Positions 1 to 5,184 of a stretch of 5,184 nucleotides of DNA are shown here, one piece after another. The notes beneath the pieces were generated by a model. That model was not told the DNA's origin. It saw only the letters and a list, made by a program, of their open reading frames with translations, and did no database searches. The position numbers and the translations under genes were made by a program. Each line of letters opens with the position of its first letter. The stretch's first letter is position 1. Origin of the DNA: an uncultured Lentisphaeria bacterium (lineage in GTDB: Bacteria > Verrucomicrobiota > Lentisphaeria > Victivallales > Victivallaceae); contig CAIJKT010000644.1 in NCBI GenBank assembly GCA_903821255.1, positions 1 to 5,184 of the forward strand. Reading direction: 5' to 3'.

Positions 1-282
1 CATGCCTGCGGTAAGCATGGAATACACGCGCACCCGGTTGCTTATCCTGTCGGCAACACCCATTAATAAACAGTATGATACCGCTGAAACAATCTGTCCG
101 AATGATGCGATCATGCCTATCTGACTGGTCGCCAGGCCCAGTTTCACCTGGAATGCCTGCAGTTCCGTACCGGCAAAAAGCGGCATATCCGCAGACTTGA
201 CAATCATATTTAACGCCAGAGAGCGCATATTGCGTTTTTCGACGGAATGATTCGTGATCTTATTTAACAGTTTATCAACCAC
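1..282 (-). CDS. MFS transporter, N-terminal part (cut by window edge)
   Basis: This is the beginning of a membrane permease; only 94 codons are present and the frame is open to the window edge. I start it at the GTG at 280-282, because AAGGAG lies nine bases upstream and the next in-frame Met is codon 19. A basic N-terminus (residues 1-20) is followed by a first hydrophobic segment with polar residues (about 21-45) and a clearer membrane helix (about 52-76, TSQIGMIASFGQIVSAV). Then comes ADRISNRVRVY (77-87), at the loop between helices 2 and 3 where MFS proteins carry motif A. That motif is degenerate here: the Asp-Arg pair and following basic residues are kept, but the usual glycines are replaced. 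It is the last visible gene of the run, 56 bases after the FG-GAP gene, which suggests uptake of whatever that cassette handles. Substrate and transport direction cannot be read. Confidence is good for an MFS-like permease, low for any subfamily. Confidence 0.82.
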   Translation of the reverse strand, partial: MVDKLLNKITNHSVEKRNMRSLALNMIVKSADMPLFAGTELQAFQVKLGLATSQIGMIASFGQIVSAVSYCLLMGVADRISNRVRVYSMLTAGM

Positions 283-291
283 TGGCTGTAT

Positions 292-297
292 CTCCTT
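292..297 (-). promoter_or_regulatory. Shine-Dalgarno supporting the GTG start of the MFS gene
   Basis: The minus strand reads AAGGAG here, nine bases before GTG at 282. No other start codon nearby has a comparable site, so this decides the GTG start. The rest of the 56-base gap (283-338) shows no promoter or terminator, consistent with co-transcription with the upstream gene. Confidence 0.7.
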
Positions 298-338
298 GTA
301 CCTTGCAAGCTATATCGGACTTGAACCGGATCCATTAA

Positions 339-3236
339 TTACTGTTTGAAATTATATTTAATAATTTGCGCTGTTTTATATTTAGGATTAATCATGCTGT
401 TGGAAAATATCTGCATGCCGCAATGATCACTATTGACAATCATATCAAGCCAGCCGTCCCCATCCCAGTCAAGTATTTGTACCACCGGCTCATGATGATG
501 ACTGAAATTATTTTTTAAATTTTTAAATAATTGTCCATTCCGTTCAAAAACGGGAAGCCCGTTACGGGTAGTTCCTGTATTTCTGAAAAATTCAATTGAT
601 TCGTTCAATTGGTTTATGCGTCCGGCAATTTTCTCGGATACCAGGATGAGATCATCTTTGCCGTCTTTATCCCAGTCACGATAGATGATTTGAGTCCTGT
701 AGTGGCAGCGGATAGGGTTTCCGTCAGACAAATACAGTTTCTCGCCTGATGCAAATACCGGTTTGCCTTTTGTGCCTGTGTTCTTAAACACCATAAGACA
801 GCCCCGGCCAAGCGCTTTGGAATCAAAGTCGGCGGAGAAATCGTAATCACCCTCAAATCCGCGCTTGCCATCGGCAATCATTAAAATCAAATCCGGTAGT
901 CCGTCATTATTAATGTCGGCAACTTCCGGCGTGCAGCGATAACCGACCGGCATCCGGTCGGCAAAGCGGTTATGGTCATCTCCGGCGGTTTTATCGAATG
1001 ATAAATGCAGTAGTAAATTACCCGTGAGATCATAACTTTTGAACTCATCCAGCAACCCGGTTGCGCAATCCGCATATGCGGCGGCTTTCCGGTTTGTGAT
1101 TTCACGCTCTTTTTGAATGCCTGGCTGAAAACGGTTGCCAAGATAGAACCGTTCACCCAGCACCGGAGCGGAATATTTTCCTTCGCATGTTGCTGTTATT
1201 TTTTTACTGCTGTCAGCGTGCGATGCTTCGATTTCGATCTTATACGTACTCCATTTACATTTAATGAAATACCATTCTCCCTGTTTAAAATCAATCGGCT
1301 GCTGCGTAGTTATCTTGAACGATGATGATGAAAACTCAATCATGCCGGAGGACAATATTTCAATCAGAAAAGGCGGTGGCGATTGTTGTTGCGGAGAATT
1401 AATGCCGCTGAAAAATAATACGCTGTCACCCGATGCCGGATTTTTCTGAGGAGAATAATATAATTCTATCTGACCGCCGTCCGGGTTGATATTGCCCTTG
1501 GCCGGATATGACAAATAATCTTTATATGTTTCATTGGTGAGTTGCAGCGCTTCATTTTTGTATCCGGGGGCAAAATGTATCCAGTCTTTCAAATTGCATA
1601 AAATTAATTGTTCTTCATTATCAAACTGCCAGTTACCTCTTCCTCTGAGATACCGGATGAAACCGTAACGCCAGGAATCTTCATCGTTGATGATCAAATC
1701 CTTGATTCCGTCACCGTCCAGGTCTGCATATGCGGCGTGAGAATATAAACTGTTATGCTCGCCCGAGTCGGGACATCCGGCCAATCCGGTTTGCGCCATC
1801 GGCAGATTCACTGTTTTTCCTGGAATATAGCCGGCGGATGTATATTCTAAGATTCGCAATTTATTGTTTCTGACTTCCGCAATATCGCAGGGACCGCTGC
1901 CGTTTTTGCTGTCACAGAGAAAATGATTTAAATATGGAATATCTATAAATTCAGGAGAAATACTTTTAAAGGCATCGGTATATGTCTCAAATTTAGTATT
2001 GTCATTTGTGCTCTTATTGATAAAAACATTCCCGTAGGCGGAAACTAAATCATTTTTCCCGTCAAGATCCCAGTCTGCTACCGCCAGACCGCACGAATTC
2101 ATGCCGGGAATGCCCCATATATTCATATTGAGCTTGGATGCAAAGGCCGGACTTTTCCGTGATCCAGTGTTTTTATAGAAATAACTGCCGTCCGGTGTGG
2201 TTACAATAATATCTTTAAGCCCGTCGTTGTCCAGGTCCGCATAAGTTATAACCGGAGAAAAATGCGGATTGCTGCCGCAATTCAAACTCTCGTCGGCAAA
2301 TACTTGTTTTGGCGGAGCCCAGTTATTGCCGCCTTGATTTAAACAAACCATGATTTTGAAGTATTTATCCAAAGGGGAAAAAATTATATCATTTTTCCCG
2401 TCCCCGTTCCAGTCGCCAATTTCCGGGAACCCGTTCTGTTCTATTATTCCGGAAGGGGTGAAAACAGGCTCCTGTAAATTCCCGCTGTTCAAATAGATTT
2501 TCATTTCTTTTTTCCATTTGGAGCCCACCACCAGGTCGATAAGCCCGTCTCCGTTCAGATCCCCGGTGGCCGGAGAGGAAAAAGAAACTCCAATGCCGTG
2601 ATTGATGATATATTTTCCGGAATCATCTTTCAGCTTATAGATTTTGCTGTTATCAAAAAGAGCCTCTGAAGGTTTATTCCCTCCGACGTTCTCCAGCAAC
2701 AGTACGCCGTCGCTGAAGTTTCCGATAATCAGATCCAGCCTGCCGTCGCCGTTTAGATCAACCAGATTAAGTTTTTGCGAATATGGACGATGGATTGTGC
2801 CGGCCTGATGCATATAAAGCCTGTCGCCGAAGCCTGATAGCGGAGGATATACCAGCCGGTCCGGCAAGTCATTGGTTTTGCTGATGCTGACAGTCCAGTA
2901 ACTGACAGGAACGTCATCCGCCACAGCAGACCAGTACAAAGTGCCGGAGCCGGGGGCGTCCGCTTTATAGCACGCAGAAATGGAACCGCCCGCCTTGAGC
3001 TGGTCAGGCATTGCCGGACGCACCTCGAAATTCAACCGCCCGGGTAGTTTCCGCATAGATTCCGGAAGCATTTTCAGATTGATTGGACAGGCAAACAATT
3101 CTTTGCGTCCAGGATAGAGACCGGCCATGGCATCTTCACGTGCGGCTTTTATTTCAATCTCGACGGTGTTCTGACTGTCTGCGGCTGTCATAACTCCGCC
3201 AATTGCCAATACCGCAAGCATGACATATAATTTCAT
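339..3236 (-). CDS. exported FG-GAP/VCBS propeller protein with embedded LamG-like domain
   Basis: This is a 965-residue exported protein, numbered from the Met at 3236. Residues 1-20 form a signal peptide (MKLYVMLAVLAIGGVMTAAD); cleavage near TAA-DS is plausible. Residues about 23-125 look like a beta-rich domain I cannot name. FG-GAP-type repeats follow, each with a DxDxDGxxD calcium loop, first Asp at about 160, 226, 275, 334, 388 and 505. A degenerate copy at about 442 restores the regular spacing. A concanavalin/LamG-like domain spans about 555-745 (SYPAKGNINPDGGQIELYYS near its start, FYLGNRF and LLDEFKSYD near its end). Three more calcium loops follow at about 774, 854 and 923. FG-GAP propellers and LamG domains usually bind ligands, often glycans, outside the cytoplasm. 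No transmembrane helix, sorting motif or catalytic motif is visible. It sits between the pseudopilin and the MFS gene, so a binding or structural role in a capture system is my inference. Confidence 0.9.
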   Translation of the reverse strand: MKLYVMLAVLAIGGVMTAADSQNTVEIEIKAAREDAMAGLYPGRKELFACPINLKMLPESMRKLPGRLNFEVRPAMPDQLKAGGSISACYKADAPGSGTLYWSAVADDVPVSYWTVSISKTNDLPDRLVYPPLSGFGDRLYMHQAGTIHRPYSQKLNLVDLNGDGRLDLIIGNFSDGVLLLENVGGNKPSEALFDNSKIYKLKDDSGKYIINHGIGVSFSSPATGDLNGDGLIDLVVGSKWKKEMKIYLNSGNLQEPVFTPSGIIEQNGFPEIGDWNGDGKNDIIFSPLDKYFKIMVCLNQGGNNWAPPKQVFADESLNCGSNPHFSPVITYADLDNDGLKDIIVTTPDGSYFYKNTGSRKSPAFASKLNMNIWGIPGMNSCGLAVADWDLDGKNDLVSAYGNVFINKSTNDNTKFETYTDAFKSISPEFIDIPYLNHFLCDSKNGSGPCDIAEVRNNKLRILEYTSAGYIPGKTVNLPMAQTGLAGCPDSGEHNSLYSHAAYADLDGDGIKDLIINDEDSWRYGFIRYLRGRGNWQFDNEEQLILCNLKDWIHFAPGYKNEALQLTNETYKDYLSYPAKGNINPDGGQIELYYSPQKNPASGDSVLFFSGINSPQQQSPPPFLIEILSSGMIEFSSSSFKITTQQPIDFKQGEWYFIKCKWSTYKIEIEASHADSSKKITATCEGKYSAPVLGERFYLGNRFQPGIQKEREITNRKAAAYADCATGLLDEFKSYDLTGNLLLHLSFDKTAGDDHNRFADRMPVGYRCTPEVADINNDGLPDLILMIADGKRGFEGDYDFSADFDSKALGRGCLMVFKNTGTKGKPVFASGEKLYLSDGNPIRCHYRTQIIYRDWDKDGKDDLILVSEKIAGRINQLNESIEFFRNTGTTRNGLPVFERNGQLFKNLKNNFSHHHEPVVQILDWDGDGWLDMIVNSDHCGMQIFSNSMINPKYKTAQIIKYNFKQ

Positions 3237-3240
3237 ATAT

Positions 3241-3246
3241 CTCCTC
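3241..3246 (-). promoter_or_regulatory. Shine-Dalgarno that moves the FG-GAP gene start to 3236
   Basis: The minus strand reads ATGAGGAGATATATGAAA. The first ATG (3246-3248) has no ribosome-binding site upstream and itself overlaps GAGGAG, which stands four bases before the second ATG (3234-3236). The second start also gives a cleaner signal peptide beginning MKLYV. The longer open frame would add only four residues, MRRY. Confidence 0.75.
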
Positions 3247-3254
3247 ATAATGCG

Positions 3255-3965
3255 CTACTTAATGATTATTTCACGATTATACTGATCGAAATAGCTTTCG
3301 AAGCCGAACTGAGCCAGTGAGTTGCCCTTGAAGCTGTTGACATGCCCGTCTATGAAGCCGAGATTAATATTGCCGGCATGGTGTGCTCTGACTCCGGTGG
3401 TGTCGCCTTTGGCTGCCGATATCGCAAAGTACTGAATATTATTTCCGGTACCGGTTATCCATGAATCCATAAAATAAATGAAAGTTGAAGACTTTCTAAT
3501 TTTTTTCACATACAATATGGTCGGATCTCCCGATAAATCGCTGATCGGCGGATTCACCAGTGCTTTGTCGGGATCGTAGCCTGCCGCAAAAGTGCTAACC
3601 CGGCGCGCAGCGTAAGTCCGGTCCCAGATGCCTGTGCCGAATGACGCGTCATAGCGGTAAGGGTTGGCGGCAGGACAATAAAGAATATTAGGATTTGATA
3701 TATATTTTGCATCATTCAATATGCCGGCCCATGATTTATTGGCATATAGTACGGCATTCGCCCTTACCAGAATAGTTTCTTTGAAATCATTGGCATAATT
3801 TGTTGAAATCATTAACAATTGTTTCTGGTTATTAATACATTGCGAACTTCTTGCTACTTCCCGGGCTTTGTTTAAGGCAGGCAGCAGCATCGCGGCCAAA
3901 ATTGCGATGATGGCGATCACCACGAGGAGTTCGATGAGCGTAAAAATTTTCTTCCGGTTTTTCAT
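3255..3965 (-). CDS. type IV pilin-like pseudopilin with H-X9-DG domain
   Basis: This 236-residue secreted or envelope protein belongs to the prepilin-type N-terminal cleavage/methylation family with a C-terminal H-X9-DG domain (older name DUF1559). A short basic leader (MKNRKKI) precedes [20 protein letters not shown], the hydrophobic N-terminal helix of type IV pilins, with the conserved Glu at mature position 5. Residue -1 is Ile rather than the usual Gly. Cys43 ([10 protein letters not shown]) and Cys97 (ILYCPA) are at positions commonly occupied by Cys in this family and could form a disulfide. H196 with nine residues before D206-G207 ([14 protein letters not shown]) is the H-X9-DG motif. 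Start: ATG at 3965, with AAGGA five bases upstream and AAAAGGAG further back. No pilus assembly ATPase, prepilin peptidase or secretin is in the window, so processing would rely on genes elsewhere. Such single pseudopilins are very numerous in Lentisphaerota and their exact role is unclear; being next to a secreted binding protein suggests a surface scaffold. Confidence 0.95.
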   Translation of the reverse strand: MKNRKKIFTLIELLVVIAIIAILAAMLLPALNKAREVARSSQCINNQKQLLMISTNYANDFKETILVRANAVLYANKSWAGILNDAKYISNPNILYCPAANPYRYDASFGTGIWDRTYAARRVSTFAAGYDPDKALVNPPISDLSGDPTILYVKKIRKSSTFIYFMDSWITGTGNNIQYFAISAAKGDTTGVRAHHAGNINLGFIDGHVNSFKGNSLAQFGFESYFDQYNREIIIK

Positions 3966-4020
3966 TATTTCCTTTCTCCTTTTGTTGATTGGATTTTTCC
4001 AGTTTATGTTTATCGCTGCA

Positions 4021-4713
4021 TTATTGGGGCTTCACGGCCCGTAAAATCGCGAATGTTCCGGAAATGTGGGCACTGAGCAGTTCCAGTGCCGCGCTGGTCC
4101 ATTTCATCTCCAAGGCCAATATGATCGCTTTATGCTGTCTGACTACAAAGCTGGCGGATTTTTTGCCCGGCTCGCTATTGGCATTATGCTCATCAAGAAA
4201 AGATTGCAACGCATAACGATGCAACTGCTGGTTCCATATTTTTGCATGCTGGATGATGCGTTCGCAATGCGTTCCAGCCACCAGATAGTGGTGAAATTCG
4301 GTATCGAGCTGGCGCATGGTACTGGCAACTTCCAGTTCCGATATCTCATCTTTCTCTATCTTTGCCACCACTTCGTCGGATCGGCGCATGACATCGTTCA
4401 AGCGTTCAAAGTCCTCCGGAGTTGCAAGTTCAATGAACTTCTTTACACTGGCAACTTCGACGCTTTCACGCAGTATAGTAAGTTCTTCAATTTCACTTGC
4501 CGTATATTGCTTGATAAAGCAGCCGCGGTAAGGAATAGTCTCCAGCCAGCCTTCACGCTCCAGTTGACGCAGCGCCTCCCTTACCGGTGTCGCGCTGATT
4601 CCGATTTCCTCTGCCAGCTTTTCCTCCTTCATCGGAGTACCGGGCGGACAGTTATCATTCAGTATCTTATTCAATATCCAATCATATGCCTGGGTATGGC
4701 GTGTCTCTTTCAT
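4021..4713 (-). CDS. GntR-family transcriptional regulator, FadR/FCD subfamily
   Basis: This cytoplasmic DNA-binding regulator has 230 residues when started at the Met at 4713. An N-terminal winged helix-turn-helix covers about 8-69, with a typical GntR recognition region ([20 protein letters not shown], then [16 protein letters not shown]). The all-helical FCD ligand-binding domain fills about 75-225. Candidate metal ligands are D137 and H141 (DTEFH), H194 (RQHKAI) and H216 (SAHI), the Asp-His-His-His set known to bind a metal beside the effector in many FCD proteins. Known effectors of the subfamily are mostly small carboxylates and sugar acids, but the ligand here cannot be read. It is the first gene of the run and lies downstream of a good promoter and two palindromes, so autoregulation plus control of the pseudopilin, FG-GAP and MFS genes is likely. 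A four-residue-longer start at 4725 exists but lacks a ribosome-binding site. Confidence 0.93.
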   Translation of the reverse strand: MKETRHTQAYDWILNKILNDNCPPGTPMKEEKLAEEIGISATPVREALRQLEREGWLETIPYRGCFIKQYTASEIEELTILRESVEVASVKKFIELATPEDFERLNDVMRRSDEVVAKIEKDEISELEVASTMRQLDTEFHHYLVAGTHCERIIQHAKIWNQQLHRYALQSFLDEHNANSEPGKKSASFVVRQHKAIILALEMKWTSAALELLSAHISGTFAILRAVKPQ

Positions 4714-4719
4714 CACTTG

Positions 4720-4723
4720 CTCC
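4720..4723 (-). promoter_or_regulatory. Shine-Dalgarno that moves the GntR gene start to 4713
   Basis: GGAG lies six bases before the ATG at 4711-4713. The upstream ATG (4723-4725) overlaps this site, has no ribosome-binding site of its own and would begin only about ten bases after the predicted transcript start. The shorter start is therefore preferred. Confidence 0.65.
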
Positions 4724-4741
4724 ATTAAGTTGTATGATTAC

Positions 4742-4770
4742 ATTATAATTTGCAGATCGCTAAAAGTCAA
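4742..4770 (-). promoter_or_regulatory. sigma-70-type promoter for the GntR-led operon
   Basis: On the minus strand TTGACT (4765-4770) is separated by exactly 17 bases from a perfect TATAAT (4742-4747). Transcription would start near 4735, giving a leader of about 22 bases to the ATG at 4713. An A/T tract just upstream of the -35 (4771-4785) could act as an UP element. No other promoter of this quality is visible upstream of the downstream genes. Confidence 0.75.
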
Positions 4771-4785
4771 TTATAAAAAAGCATA

Positions 4786-4797
4786 AATCTATAGAAT
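4786..4797. promoter_or_regulatory. promoter-proximal palindrome, candidate GntR operator
   Basis: AATCTATAGAAT on the plus strand differs at one base from the perfect palindrome at 4848-4859. Its centre lies about 57 bases upstream of the predicted transcript start and about 16 bases separate it from the -35. FCD/GntR dimers bind short palindromes, often near their own gene. The core here is TTCTATAGAA-like rather than the GT-AC type common in FadR-like sites, so assignment to this regulator is inference. Confidence 0.45.
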
Positions 4798-4813
4798 AAT
4801 TGGAATTTATTCT
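4793..4813. repeat. short inverted repeat overlapping the proximal operator
   Basis: AGAATAA (4793-4799) and TTATTCT (4807-4813) are perfect 7-base complements around a 7-base centre. The right arm repeats the ATTCT half-site of the operators without a matching second half. It could be an auxiliary half-site or simply an AT-rich coincidence. Confidence 0.35.
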
Positions 4814-4847
4814 GATTTTATCTTTAAAATATGATATAATCCATGTT

Positions 4848-4859
4848 ATTCTATAGAAT
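4848..4859. promoter_or_regulatory. promoter-distal perfect palindrome, candidate GntR operator
   Basis: ATTCTATAGAAT is a perfect 12-base palindrome. Its centre is 62 bases from the proximal copy, close to six helical turns, so two bound dimers would face the same side of the DNA. The two copies together also form a perfect 12-base inverted repeat (TCTATAGAATAA at 4788-4799 and TTATTCTATAGA at 4846-4857). Confidence 0.5.
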
Positions 4860-4860
4860 T

Positions 4861-5184
4861 GTGTCGATAATTTGCTTCCGTTGAGCCAATCAGATGATGC
4901 ATCGTCATATACAGGATTATAAACATGCTGATTTTAAATTATCTTTTCGAAACGTCCGGAAAATCAGTATTCCATAGACGCGTATCAAATAATATCTACT
5001 GTATTGGAGCCCATGTCTAAACAGGATGTCCATACTTATAGCCATCCTTCTTTCTGTGGATAAGCGCCAGCAACAAAGAATCAGAAAATTCTTCGCACTG
5101 ATTCAGCCTGAAAATCCTGCTCATGCGATTTTTTTCAAGAAAAAAATATTCTTCGCACTTGTTTTTTTTGTTTCAAATATTATA
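4861..5184. other. AT-rich intergenic region without a recognised gene
   Basis: This is 324 bases upstream of the operators with no gene I can identify on either strand. It holds a small palindrome around GATGCATC (4896-4903), a 9-base inverted repeat of T and A runs (5128-5136 and 5139-5147), and the direct repeats at 5088-5099 and 5148-5159. Two minus-strand open frames of 35 codons (5017-5124) and 42 codons (4917-5045) overlap each other out of frame; neither has a convincing ribosome-binding site and I do not call them genes. A neighbouring gene may begin beyond the right edge. Confidence 0.6.
5088..5159. repeat. two-copy 12-base direct repeat with exact 60-base period
   Basis: ATTCTTCGCACT occurs at 5088-5099 and again at 5148-5159, exactly 60 bases apart, with little similarity outside the core. 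On the minus strand both copies lie in one open frame and read CEE(F/Y), 20 codons apart. Function unknown. Confidence 0.6.

Noticed and set aside
315..330. Minus-strand TCCGGTTCAAGTCCGA resembling a tRNA T-arm or phage attachment site
   Set aside because: Only three of five T-stem pairs form, no acceptor or anticodon stem fits around it, and the upstream part would overlap the coding sequence. No integrase or second copy is visible.
614..1449. Several open frames of 61-89 codons on both strands inside the FG-GAP gene
   Set aside because: They overlap a continuous reading frame with repeated calcium-loop motifs and show no motifs or ribosome-binding sites of their own.
4066..4728. Plus-strand open frame of 220 codons antisense to the regulator
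   Set aside because: It lies opposite the GntR gene, whose translation shows clear winged-helix and FCD motifs. The antisense product has no recognisable domain and is a shadow of that coding sequence.
4835..4840. Perfect TATAAT on the plus strand that could be a divergent promoter
   Set aside because: No acceptable -35 lies 16-18 bases upstream, and no plus-strand gene follows within the window.
4893..4906. Imperfect 14-base palindrome around GATGCATC
   Set aside because: It is unlike the two matched palindromes, occurs once, and is far from the promoter; there is nothing to link it to a regulator.
4917..5045. 42-codon minus-strand open frame upstream of the operators
   Set aside because: It has no suitably spaced ribosome-binding site and no recognisable motif, it overlaps another short frame, and its length is expected by chance.
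5055..5063. Perfect DnaA box (TTATCCACA on the minus strand), with a one-mismatch copy at 4862-4870
   Set aside because: A single perfect box and one imperfect box about 190 bases apart do not make an origin; there is no dnaA, dnaN or clustered iteron array. A chance match in AT-rich DNA is likely.
5128..5147. T-run/A-run inverted repeat considered as a terminator
   Set aside because: The stem has a single G-C pair at its centre and almost no stability, and no gene ends beside it. It is better explained as homopolymer runs in AT-rich DNA.

Overview
The window looks like part of a chromosome from the Planctomycetes-Verrucomicrobia-Chlamydiae group, most probably Lentisphaerota (Victivallis-like). 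This rests mainly on the pseudopilin at 3255-3965, which pairs an [24 protein letters not shown] N-terminus with a C-terminal H-X9-DG motif, a combination abundant in that group. A secreted FG-GAP/LamG protein and an FCD-type GntR regulator beside it fit the same origin. Base composition is moderate in the genes and AT-rich in the right-hand intergenic region. The taxonomic call is inference, not a database result.

All recognisable genes are on the minus strand and read right to left as a probable four-gene operon: GntR/FadR-family regulator (4021-4713), single pseudopilin (3255-3965), large exported FG-GAP propeller protein with an embedded LamG-like domain (339-3236), and the first 94 codons of an MFS transporter (1-282, cut by the window edge). 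Gaps are 55, 18 and 56 bases, with no convincing terminator or internal promoter. Upstream of the regulator is a good sigma-70-type promoter (TTGACT, 17-base spacer, TATAAT). It is preceded by two near-identical 12-base palindromes centred 62 bases apart, which are candidate operators for the regulator.

Region by region: 1-282 MFS N-terminus; 283-338 short gap with its Shine-Dalgarno; 339-3236 FG-GAP/LamG protein; 3237-3254 junction; 3255-3965 pseudopilin; 3966-4020 gap; 4021-4713 regulator; 4714-4860 promoter and operators; 4861-5184 AT-rich DNA without a recognised gene, holding a 12-base direct repeat at an exact 60-base period that lies inside a short open frame.

Working model (inference): a ligand-responsive regulator controls a cassette that shows a calcium-binding, lectin-like propeller protein outside the cytoplasm, associates it with one pseudopilin, and imports a small molecule through an MFS permease. 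This is a compact capture-and-uptake unit that resembles a polysaccharide-utilisation locus but has no hydrolase gene in view. The substrate cannot be read from the sequence.
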